A stretch of DNA of 64,000 nt, taken from positions 9,043,501 to 9,107,500 of the forward strand of contig NC_064043.1 of NCBI RefSeq assembly GCF_932526225.1. The letters are read 5' to 3'. Below the pieces are notes generated by a model. It was not told where the DNA came from. It saw only the letters and a program-made list of their open reading frames with translations, and did no database searches. The translations under genes and the position numbers were made by a program. This stretch comes from Nematostella vectensis (Eukaryota; Cnidaria; Anthozoa; Actiniaria; Edwardsiidae). The stretch's first letter is position 1, and each line of letters begins with the position of its first letter. Below are positions 20,632 through 30,215 of the stretch, piece after piece.

Positions 20632-21904
20632 ATGGGTTCCTACACATGCCGCTGGTCACGTGTCAAGCGTCGCCTGTGTTTCGTGGACGCCCCTAGTGCA
20701 TCTCGGGCCAGCAAGCGATATGGTGAGTAGTGCACGTGTTCTTTGTCACGACGGATATAATGGAGGATATATTTTGTGTTAAAACCCATCTTAACAAAGA
20801 TTGGCTGCCCCTTCCCTTCTTTTTATACTTTTTTTCAAACGTATTTGACTATTCTAAATCGAAGAAACAACTTGAGCCAAATATGAATGTTAACGCTTAG
20901 CACCCATGGTTACACTTAAAAGGAGAAAGACCATGCTATCATATAAACTGATGATATTTCATTTGTGTCCAGACTTCGTTCCGCTGGTTGAGCTAGAGCA
21001 ACCCTTCACCTCTCCCCCACACACCACTCCTACATCAGTGCGCGTTAGAAAGTTCTTCTCGGCTGCCGACAAGAGCCGCCTGCTACAGGAATACGAGAGT
21101 AACATTCACCCGAAGAAAGAGCAGCGTACACGACTCGCGCAAGAGCTACGGACGAAAGAGAAGCGAATCCGGGTAAGGTTCATATTAATCTGCCAGAAGT
21201 CAGAGCTTATGCGAAACATGTGGAGCAGTACATTCTTTTAGAAGTGTAGTTTTTTTTAAATTTGATAGGAAACCGCCTCTCGGGATTACTGAACTCTTGA
21301 ATGTTATGCGTAAATTTTTGACTGTTCAGGGATTGTTTGTCGCAGTGATGACTAGCTATAGCTAATTTCGCGTTTACTGTTGCTATTCTAGACTTGGTTT
21401 GCTAACAAGAGAGCCAGGGATCGTCGAAACAGGAACAAACTCTTCATTACGATGCTGCGCGATATTCGAAAAGCCGACGAGCGACAGCGGTGGGCTCACA
21501 AACGTGCTCTCAGGGAATCTCTCGATCAATCAGTAACTGCCACGTCACTGTACCAGCCATTCGGGAAATCTATGAACCAATCCTTAGCTGCCACGTCATT
21601 CGAGGCATCTCTCAGCCAATCAGTAACAACGAAACCCCTCTACCAGCCCTTGACTCAGTCCCTCCCGTCCAACAATCTGCACCAGTCTCATCACGAAGAC
21701 AGCTTTCTTGATCAGCAATTTGCTGATCAGTCACCATGGCAACCGACCCCTGAAAGCTGTATCGAGTATACGCAGCCTCTTCCTGATGAAAGCTTCAAGA
21801 CGACTGGTTCCCATGACAACAACATGTCTGTAGATTATAGCTGGTTGATCTCTATGGTAACACCGGGATGTTACGATATCTCTCCAAGTGCTGGATGTCA
21901 CTAA
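20632..21904 (+). CDS. Homeodomain protein B (divergent, paralogue of A)
   Basis: Exons 20632-20722, 20973-21172 and 21392-21904 (stop TAA) give 267 aa, with phases 1 and 0 and consensus splice sites (G/GTGAGT, CCAG; CGG/GTAAGG, CTAG). The homeodomain is residues about 52-111: F8, L16, Y20, P26, L34, A35, and helix 3 WFANKRARDRR with W48, F49, N51, R53 and Ala at position 50. After it come a strongly basic stretch and a Gln/Ser-rich region with loose repeats of LYQP and SLSQSVT/ SMNQSL-type segments (about residues 140-200), typical of activation domains. Intron positions match gene A, supporting duplication in inverted orientation. Polyadenylation signals AATAAA lie at about 22006. Family class not recognised. 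Confidence 0.82.
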
Positions 21905-22500
21905 AAGTGCACGAAAATATGATTATAATTATATAGTTATTCACATCATGTATATATAGCCCCTATTCAAGGTATCATCATTTCAATTGTATTAGTAGAT
22001 TTCAAAATAAAATAAAACATGCAATGTCAAAAGGTCTCTTTACGCTCAACTCGCCCCCTTTCCCCTCTAACCCCCCATTCCCATTATGCCAACAACCGCT
22101 TACAAGAGTGGATTGCGTTGAACTCTGGGTAAAATCTCTTATCATAAACTGAATATTATTATATAATACTATATTACTAATATACACCTCATTCATAAAG
22201 AGCTAGGATAAACAAACACAACAATAGACTTGCTAGACAATAGCATTGGAGGTGTGAATTTTTCATTCCTAGAAGTGCGAATTTTTCGCTCTTTTGTTTC
22301 GCTCGATGCTTTTGTTTCTTTGTTCGGTTCATTAGCGAAGTTTTCCGCTATTGTTCTCATCTGCGTCACTTGTAAACTTGGTTTACTCAAATCAAATGAG
22401 AAACAAAGCTAAGAAAATGTGATGGATGTTTATCTGGTTCCTAGCCATATTGCACTTCTAAAATAGTTTCTTGAAAGGTTCGGTTTTTTCCATATCAAAA
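21905..22500. other. 3' flank of homeobox gene B, then intergenic
   Basis: Contains the likely 3' UTR and overlapping AATAAA signals near 22005-22017. Nothing further is recognised to 22500. Confidence 0.5.
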
Positions 22501-22549
22501 CCAGTTTTCAACGACTTCTACCAGAGCATTACTTTTGTTGTACGACTAT

Positions 22550-23235
22550 TCTACAACATCTCGATGTAAATATTCTAGAAATCCTAGTTCGCTCACCGGA
22601 TCTCAATATTGACCTTCTATCACCTTTTCACCTTCCATTCTGAATACTAAGTATGCACCTGCTAGTCAGAGGCTAGTCATACAGGTCATGCGCAGTGTTA
22701 CTTACTCCAAAACCAGTTTAGCGTTAACTCAAGATAAACATCTAATTTCCAGATATGTCCAACAAGCCAAACATATTCCTCAGCCTCTTTATTCTATAGT
22801 ATTTCATATGATTATTGTTTTTAGTCAATTAACGCGCTTTAGTAATCATCATTTCTAAAATTGTACCTTTTCCTTAGATCAACATCAGTTTGCAATTATT
22901 GCATCACCTTCGTTAGAGCAGTCAAACCAGTTTTTGCCAAATTGTTAATTAGTCAGTATAAATAGGAGTTCACTGTAAAACATATTGCACTTGTAATAAC
23001 GACAGCTTACTGTGGAGGCTATCGAGTAAGTTCTGTTGGCTTTGGAAGACAATCCCTAGTCGAGGAAGAGGTCTAGTAAGGATTCCCTTCTATCAGCCTC
23101 GCCTTCTGAGAATCGTCTGATCGTTACCTCCTAGAACGAGCTTGAATACCTCCCTGCTTGCTAAAATGAGCTTGTCCTTACAATAAACGCTACTGTGAAC
23201 CAGCAACCAGCCGTCGTATTGTGACCTCCCGCATG
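22550..23235 (+). mobile_element. Possible solo LTR
   Basis: The stretch has LTR-like architecture. AGTATAAATAGGAG, a TATA box, lies at about 22964, and CAATAAACGC, a poly(A) signal, at about 23183, about 220 bp downstream. A short CTGTGAACCAGCAACCAGCC leader-like tail follows. No internal retroviral-type coding region or second LTR is visible in the window, and I cannot fix the ends or a target duplication. Confidence 0.4.
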
Positions 23236-23352
23236 CACTTTGACCTAGTTAACCCCCTGACAACACTTTATTTTGTTAAAACCCAAAACCTTGATCTCAC
23301 AAAATTGTAAACATTGTAACTCAAATAGGATAGTTATCCATCAATAGAAATT

Positions 23353-23459
23353 GTAATCGAACTTAATTCTCTCTTGTACAATCCTGCATCCGATAGAAAA
23401 TTTCTAATAAAATCGTAATAATCTCCCGACTGAGAGAGTTCGTTTGTGTTGTTGGTATG
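23353..23459 (-). pseudogene. Copied fragment of the homeobox A last exon
   Basis: About 106 bp nearly identical to 17227-17332, the coding end of homeobox gene A just before its repeat-derived tail. It still encodes the peptide QSGDYYDFIRNFLSDAG in the minus-strand frame. Similarity stops abruptly at both edges. It is either a transposed exon fragment or a separate small repeat that both loci acquired. Confidence 0.7.
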
Positions 23460-25889
23460 ACCGTGCTCCCTGTGAGAGAGTTCCGACTGTTTCAATCAAA
23501 TTGCAAATATCTGAATCTAGGGTTATGGGTCAGTGTTAGACTTTTACTTGAACACAATCAATATCAATCATTAATAGATTGGGAAAAAAGATCAACCCTT
23601 TTAGTTTTCTATGGACAGAATCATGTTGGCAACACACACTGCCAATATCTGAACTAGTTTTTATATGATTTTGTATAGTGTACCCCTTGCCGGTAGCCTG
23701 GAGTGTGTCAATGAGGGGGAGGTGGTTGTTGGATTGGGGCTGCAATTCCCTTGGAAATGCACTAATGCTCAGCAGAAATCTTATATTCATTTTTTTGTTG
23801 AACCAATAAATGGCGGAAATAGAGAGTTGTCTTGTCTTATTTTATAAGAACATTTATTAGCTTATTGTTTAGTGCTACCTTCTATGTGATTACAGTAAAA
23901 GCTCTGCTAACTAGGGGCTAAAATCACCAAAAGTGCCAAAAGCTAGAGACAGAGATTTTGAAATAAAACCCCTATTTCTATCATTCTAAACGCCCTCTTT
24001 CTATTTTCTTTTAAGACCCCTCTTCTAGCCGAAGAACAAAATGTCCCAGGGGCTGACTAGTGAGGCTTACTATGGGAGTTTTGATGCTGTTATGGTGATT
24101 CCAAATTTGTTATAGTTGTTCATATTTTACCAAGATGGTGAACATCATACCATGCACGGTCTCTACTGCATGATTACTTGAAATGCACTGAAAAAAAAGG
24201 GGTTGCTTTTTACAATAATTTTACCGTAATTATAAGCAAATTATAACCGCGCGAAAACACCTACAAAAAGCGTATTTTTTGTTTTTACATGTCAATACGA
24301 GTCCTGGTTGTATTTAGCTTGCAGTTCCCCTTTAAGAAAATTATAGTTTTTATCTTCATCATATATATGTATAAAACGTATATAAAAGAATAAATAAACA
24401 TTTGATTTCCCCCCCTCGTTATGCAAATAAGATCGCCAAATTTTTTTTGCAGTCCAGTGACTGCAGGCCTATAGGCTGCGTACGCCCCTGGAAGTTCGAT
24501 TGAGACTTGGTTAAAAAGAAAACGGGCGTAGTTTAACCTTCCGTGTGGGGAAAATGGATTTACACCTATTTTAAAATGTATGCGGAATCACGAGGTTTTC
24601 ATTTCTGTCTAAGGTTAAGCTAAACAGCCGAATGTCGCCATCCCTTTTTTGCGCAGAAAAACTTGGCATGAATTTTCCACTTTGCTGACCTTGAGCGCTC
24701 TGTCACGACGCTTGAACCGACCAGCCGTGCACCCAATTGACATTTCGGTTGGCATGGTAACCGCTCCTCAAAGCAAATGTATATCCCCACCCTACCCCGG
24801 ACCTATCCCCCTCATATTTTTTACCCCCCCCCCCCCCCCCCTTCCGCCCCTCTGGAAAACCGGAGAAAGAAGGAGCAAAGGAATGAACGTAAACGCCATT
24901 GTCAAAGGAACACAAAGAAGAGATTAGCTGCAAGCTGGTCAGAGAGTGTAGGGGAAAGAATTCACTGAAAGATGCGACTAAATCCAGGTTGTCAACCTGA
25001 TAAAAGTATACTTTATATAATGCAGTAGAAGCAAAAAGCTTCTCACTCTTCTCCTTGCGAGAAAAGCGAAGCACGAGAAAAAGAAGAAAGAGAGGAAGAC
25101 AGCAAATCAGTTATGAGCGAGGATGTTGATGACGAAGGAATGAGCACTTATAGCACTAGAAAGCTTTTTTAAATAATTAAAAATATCGAACAGCACTTTA
25201 TAAATATCATATCGGAACCCATGAAAAAAAATGTATATAGGGTGTATTCAGGTTTGCATTGCATAGATAAAACTTGGCTTAAAATGTATCCTGGACGCAC
25301 ATGCATGCCAAATAACTGCCCCCAAACCGAGACTTGTTGAACCAAGAAGTTTGATTTGACACTTGGTCAATTTATATAGAAAGGACTCAAAGAAATCAGT
25401 GACCCCTCTTTCTAAAATCCATACACTTTGGACGCCCCCTTTTAGACCATGGAAATTTCTCGAGCCCCCCCTCCCCCCACAGTATCCTCACGACCCCCCC
25501 CCCCCCCCCTCGGGATGTACTTTCCACAGCTAAGCAATCGCCGTCTGTGTCTCCGTGCACGGCTCATGATGTCCCCATGTTCCCCAACAAAGAGTGATCT
25601 ACAGTAGATTGTGTCTTCAATATATGAGTCTTGTAAATGTTGATGGAAGGTTACTCTCCAACGCATATCCCTGCTGAGAGCTTTTATGGTTTAGGCGGCT
25701 GGATCATGTCGATACAGGAGTATATACTTCATGTAGTGAGATTTTAGGAATTCTAATGGGAGATCGTCTTTAATACGAGAATGCTTATATGACATCCACG
25801 AAGTACTTACGTTCTCGAATGACAGAACATTGGAAACCAGGGATTCCGCATAGATTTGAAAATAGGTGTAAAAAGGTGAAACAGAAACC
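23460..25889. other. Intergenic, repeat remnants and C tracts
   Basis: No gene is recognised. The stretch includes poly-C tracts at about 24826-24841 and 25494-25510 embedded in CCCC-rich sequence, and GC-poor DNA elsewhere. Small open frames overlap the C tracts and are not credible as genes. Confidence 0.45.
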
Positions 25890-26035
25890 ACTACGAGCTC
25901 GCGGGATGTTCGATTTTCCCATATATTTGGGATTTTGTCTTAACACATAAAATCAAACTGCGCAACGAAACGATCGAATACTCAGATTTAAAGAGCACTC
26001 GAAGAGCTGCATTGTTGCACGTTTAGCTAATTATG
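25890..26035. repeat. Dispersed repeat family R1, partial copy
   Basis: Carries CGAGCTCGCGGGATGTTCGA, TTTGGGATTTTGTCTTAAC, CAAACTGCGCAACGAAACGA and TGTTGCACGTTTAGCTAAT, the same order as the copies at 13.9, 15.6 and 17.1 kb. Confidence 0.8.
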
Positions 26036-26660
26036 GATGGTTGAAATATTGCTTAAGAAATAGTAACACAATATTTAGTGTTTTTATGTGGATTCCTAGG
26101 ATGCGGAATTAGAATTAAATTTCATTGTTTGAATAAAAGTTGCCGTAAATAGTAACGATTGGTCATGTCTTGGTTATTGCTTTACGAGAGCAGCGGCCTC
26201 TAGTCAGCTGCAGACCCAGGGGGGTCTAGCCGTTAGGAATAACATCTAATAAAACTGTTTGTTTACAAGATGCAATTTAAACCGGTAAAATATAGCCTTC
26301 AAGCCCAAAGAGTCGGTAGAAAAAAGAAGAAGACGAGTCGTGCGCGCTAGCAGAGGGAAATATGAGAGGGGCCTGCTTCCTTATTCTCTGCATTCTTTTT
26401 TCTAGGCGCACGGGGTCTATCCCGCATCTTTCCCCGCCCTTTGCGCTTGCTACGCAGGCGAAAGTAAAATATGTCTATGAAAATAATTGTTTCGTCTTGC
26501 AATTTGTAGCTTTATAAGGGAGCGTGCTGAAGAAAATGGTCGGTACGAAGCTGCTTCAATTTGATTAGACAAAAGAACAATAAACACCTTGCAAGACAAG
26601 ATAGCAAAAGCAAAAGCAACTATGGAATTTACCGAAGAAAAGACTTACTAGAAGCCGAAC
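26036..26660. other. Intergenic, nothing recognised
   Basis: No coding exon, RNA gene or clear repeat structure is visible between the R1 copy and the tandem repeat. Confidence 0.4.
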
Positions 26661-26662
26661 AG

Positions 26663-27010
26663 ACCACCCCAACCATATCTTACGTGGCCTGCTACGGCTC
26701 TGCTATACATACCGCCTTTTGCTTTGTAATATGGTTAAAATTGATCTAGTTAAAATACTATGCTATGATATCATCGTAATGTTTCTGCATCGTACCACCC
26801 CAATCATATCTTACGTGGCCTGCTACGGCTCTGCTATATACCAGTATACCGCCTTTTGCTTTGTAATATGGTTAAAATTGATCTAGTTAAAATACTATGC
26901 TATGATATCATCGTAATGTTTCTGCATCGTACCACCCCAATCATATCTTACGTGGCCTGCTACGGCGCTGCTATATACCAGTATACCGCCTTTTGCTTTG
27001 TAATATGGTT
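26663..27010. repeat. Tandem repeat, about 134-bp unit, 2.6 copies
   Basis: Units begin ACCACCCCAACCATATCTTA at about 26663, then near-identically at about 26796 and 26931. Each includes TGGCCTGCTACGG, ACCGCCTTTTGCTTTGTAAT and ATGATATCATCGTAATG. The third unit is truncated and more diverged at its end. Confidence 0.88.
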
Positions 27011-27304
27011 GAGATTAATCTAATTTCAATACTAGGCTATGATATCTCCGACTTTAAAGTTTTGTAGTAGCTTTGCAGTTTTCTTTTAGGGAATAGGCGA
27101 CAGGGTGCGATGGCTTCTGGTGACTGATTAAGCCCTTTTGCACATGGTTTCTGCTGTAAGGAAAAAATATATATATACAGAAATATATATAGCATTGATA
27201 TACCGCTTATACAACGTTCTAAGCGCTTCACATTTAGAAATTCCGCTTCACATAAAAAAGATTTAAAAAAAATGACGTATGTATTTAGAATGTTTCATCT
27301 TGGA

Positions 27305-27702
27305 ACTGAGGACTCTTTTATTCTAGTCTCTACATCTCGAGAACAGAGAAGTCTTACAACGGTCTAGTCACTTCTGGGAACGATCAGACAAAATCGGTTT
27401 CGGTTCAATGCTAATGATTAATTTAGTTTGACGCTAATTTAAAGTACGTCATATCAATGTTATTTTGTTGCTATTTAAGAGTATGTGATTTAAATGTAGT
27501 TTTGATAGCTATGATTGAGTGTCTATTTAAGATATTGTTTTGATGCTATTTTGAATGAACCAACCAGGAGAAGGATTAGGTTGTAGGGTTAGGTATATAA
27601 AGGCTTGCACGCCTACCCTCTGCATACTTCGTAGGCGAAGCCCCACACAACACGACCTGCTACTGAAAACATTCCAACACACCCAGTCAAGGCGCGCTCA
27701 AG
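27305..27702 (+). promoter_or_regulatory. Promoter of resistin-like copy 2
   Basis: The core is AACCAACCAGGAGAAGGATT, then GTTGTAGGGTTAGG, then a TATATAAAG TATA box at 27594-27602, about 100 bp before the start codon. Upstream blocks (CTCTACATCTCGAG at about 27326, and CGATCAGACAAAATCGGTTT at about 27381) recur upstream of copy 1 at 13.6-13.7 kb. The start region (CAAGGCGCGCTCAAGATGTC) is identical in copies 2 and 3. Confidence 0.82.
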
Positions 27703-28338
27703 ATGTCGTACAAGCTTTTGTTGCTGTTACTTCTGGGCGTAGTCACCCTCGCTCATTGCGCCCCCATGGCGGAGGAAGGCGGAGACGAGACAGCACCTGA
27801 AGAAAAGGCGGTAGAAGACGAAGAGCCTGTGTCAGATCCAAAAGCCATCGTTGGTCGTAAATGGAGAAAATGTAGTGTGAAATTTCTAGAGACAATAAGT
27901 ATCAATAGTTTCTAATGAACCAACTCAATTATTCCGACAAAGCAATTATCTTTTATATCAACGCATTACCTCATTATTCCTGGAAACCTCTTCTTTTTAC
28001 ATTTTATTAAAAACAAAAAGGAGTTGAAATATTTAGCAGATAATTTACCATTTTCGCTCGACGAATCAAATGGTACTTCGCTGAGTTCTTTCTGCATTAT
28101 ATACTCGTTACTCATTGGCGTTTTTTTGCTGTCCACAGGCCGCCTTCACTGCGTCCAGCGTCTTCGCTTATTTGCTTATTATGTAAATTGTCCAAGGACC
28201 TACCTAGCAGTAAGCTGCTCGTGCGCGAATGGCTGCGGATCTTGGCACATCTTTAATGGAACTCGCTGCGTCTGCCACAGATGCAAGAAGAATGTGCTGA
28301 TAAACTGGACCCGGGCCGTGTGCTGCAAGGTCGTATAA
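27703..28338 (+). CDS. Resistin-like secreted cysteine-rich protein, copy 2
   Basis: Two exons, 27703-27871 and 28139-28338, give 122 aa. The donor is AAAT/GTAGTG (the last exon base is T where copy 1 has G, so this site may be weaker) and the acceptor ends CCACAG. N-terminal signal peptide of about 20 residues ends LAHC; an acidic propeptide follows (EEGGDETAPE, VEDEEPVSDPK) with a basic GRKWRK junction. The C-terminal domain has C-X12-C-X8-C-X-C-X3-C-X10-C-X-C-X2-C and ends TRAVCCKVV. The CGSW and terminal CC features match resistin/RELM proteins, secreted disulphide-linked signalling proteins in vertebrates. Function here is unknown. AATAAA lies at about 28517. Confidence 0.8.
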
Positions 28339-29310
28339 CTCGTATGAGGAAGGCTACTGCAAAGAAGATAACGCCTGCCCAAACAACGAAATAACCGGAC
28401 TAGCTTCGACAATTTATTCCTATTTAAAAGTTAACTGTTGTTCCGCAAAGTGCAAAACTAAGCAATACAGTGGCTAGACCAAAAAAACTAAATTGTAAAA
28501 ACAAATGTTGGATCAAATAAAGAATAACTCATGAGCATTGCAACGTTGTACATAATTCATCCTCTTCGCTCCTATTTCAAAGGATTTTCAAGTAAACATT
28601 TCAAATCTATATGACAACGAGGGGTCGGGGAGAGGGGGACAACAATATATAAAAAAAATTAAGTTGTTAGGATGTGAATTTGTGGCAGTGCAATTGGGGG
28701 GTGGGAATGGGCCCTCTGCATCTACCCAGTTTATTTACCACAATCTACCTAATTCTGATATATATTACTTAATAACTAGCACTCCAAGAAAGTCACAGCA
28801 ACCAATTATAAATCATAACATAAAAAAATATAAAGTCCACGGCCAGATATCAGACCTAAGCGTGTGGCAGGTTAAGCATGACTTTTCATGCATTTAATCC
28901 ACAATGGAAGCTCCTCGGCTGATCTTAACAGCCAAAACCGAGCTAAAACACGCCACTTAGCGCAATTGCACCTCAAAATATATTTTATTCAGAAACTAGT
29001 GTACCTTTGCACATATCCCGTCATTTCTGTCAATTCATCTCCTTTTATTTCATGGTTTGTCAACAAGTCGCTACTACAAGATCCCTTGATGATGATGAGT
29101 TCAGAGAACAATGACATGTAGCATGAGTTTCCAGAACCTTCGCCGAAAGCTAATATCGAGATTAATTGGTATTTTATAATATTGTAAGATTGGAAACGAT
29201 CCAATGCATTAGAACATGTCGTTACTGTCGTAAAAGAATAATATACAGCATCTTAAATAATGTTTTGGAATAGACCCCGCTTTAGCGTTCAAGGCCGTAA
29301 CAGGTCTCCA
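28339..29310. other. 3' flank of copy 2 and intergenic DNA
   Basis: After the likely polyadenylation signal (CAAATAAAG near 28516) nothing is recognised as coding. AT-rich, no repeat structure seen up to the G-rich element. Confidence 0.4.
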
Positions 29311-29485
29311 AATATTAGGGGGGGGGGGGGGGGTGGGGGGGAGGCACAATACAGAAACATAACGAAAATATTGGGGGAGGGGGCACAGCCTTGCCTCTAC
29401 TGGTAATTTCCTTATAATTTTTCAAAATATTGGGGGGGGGGGCACATGCCCCCAGTGCCCAACCCCCTGCTACGGCCCTGGCCTT
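29311..29485 (-). repeat. G-rich dispersed repeat ending CTACGGCCCTGGCC
   Basis: Contains poly-G runs, GAGGCACAATACAGAAACAT, AAAATATTGGGGG and GCACATGCCCCCAGTGCCC. The inverted copy at 57150-57250 has the same order (AGGGCCGTAGCAGG, then CACTGGGGGCATGTGCCCC, then TGTTTCTGTATTGTGCCCC). So it is an interspersed family, probably non-autonomous. Confidence 0.75.
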
Positions 29486-29970
29486 ATACCGGAATGGTTT
29501 TCTCCGCAGGCATCTCAAAGAGCCAGAAAAAGAAAAGAAAAAAGAATTGGGTTTCCTGTGGCAGTAAAAACTGAAGTGACAAACCGGAAGCGCTGCTATT
29601 CCCTCTCTACTTCTCCTTAGTCTCTCTCCTCCGCAATTTCGCCACAGGTAACCCATTCTTTCCGTCCTTTTCATTATGGGTTGCCTGCAGAGGAGGCTAA
29701 TACCGGAACTCATTTCACGGGCTGGAGCTTTAAGATTATTGCGTATAAGTATGGCCGATAATGGCACTGTGCGTAGTGCCTTTGCTTGAAATAATGTGAA
29801 CTCTTGTCCTTTATCCCAACATTCTCATCAAGTTCATGTAGTTTTGATATATTATTCCATACCGTTGCACAAGGTCTTTTACATTTATTGTTTGGAACTT
29901 CTTTTTGGAATTTGTGCTTAGTCACCCCGGTCTGATATTGCGAAATGCATTTTTTTCATTTAATGAGTTT
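29486..29970. other. Intergenic, nothing recognised
   Basis: A continuous minus-strand frame exists here but shows no domain and runs into the G-rich repeat, so I do not credit it. Confidence 0.4.
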
Positions 29971-30215
29971 CTATTTTAGATGTTATTTTGATGCTTTTTA
30001 ATTACGATTTAAATGTTGTTTTGATAGCTATGATGAGTGTCTGTTTAAGATGTTGTTTAATGCTATTTTAAATGAATCAACCAGCAAAAGGATTAGGTTG
30101 TAGGGTTAGGAATATAAAGGCTTGCTCGCCTACCCTCTGCATACTTCTTACGCGAAGCCCCACACAACACGACCTGCTACTGAAAACATTCACACCCAGT
30201 CAAGGCGCGCTCAAG
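29971..30215 (+). promoter_or_regulatory. Promoter of resistin-like copy 3
   Basis: Shares with copy 2 the block AAGGATTAGGTTGTAGGGTT, a TATA variant AATATAAAGG at 30111-30120, and the 5' UTR (CCACACAACACGACCTGCTA). Upstream, short AT-rich subrepeats (TTAGATGTTATTTTGATGC; GTTTAAGATGTTG) resemble those at 27490-27555. Confidence 0.8.

Noticed and set aside
29315-29767. A 150-codon minus-strand frame near 29.5 kb
   Set aside because: It runs through poly-G repeats and lacks any domain or neighbouring splice context.
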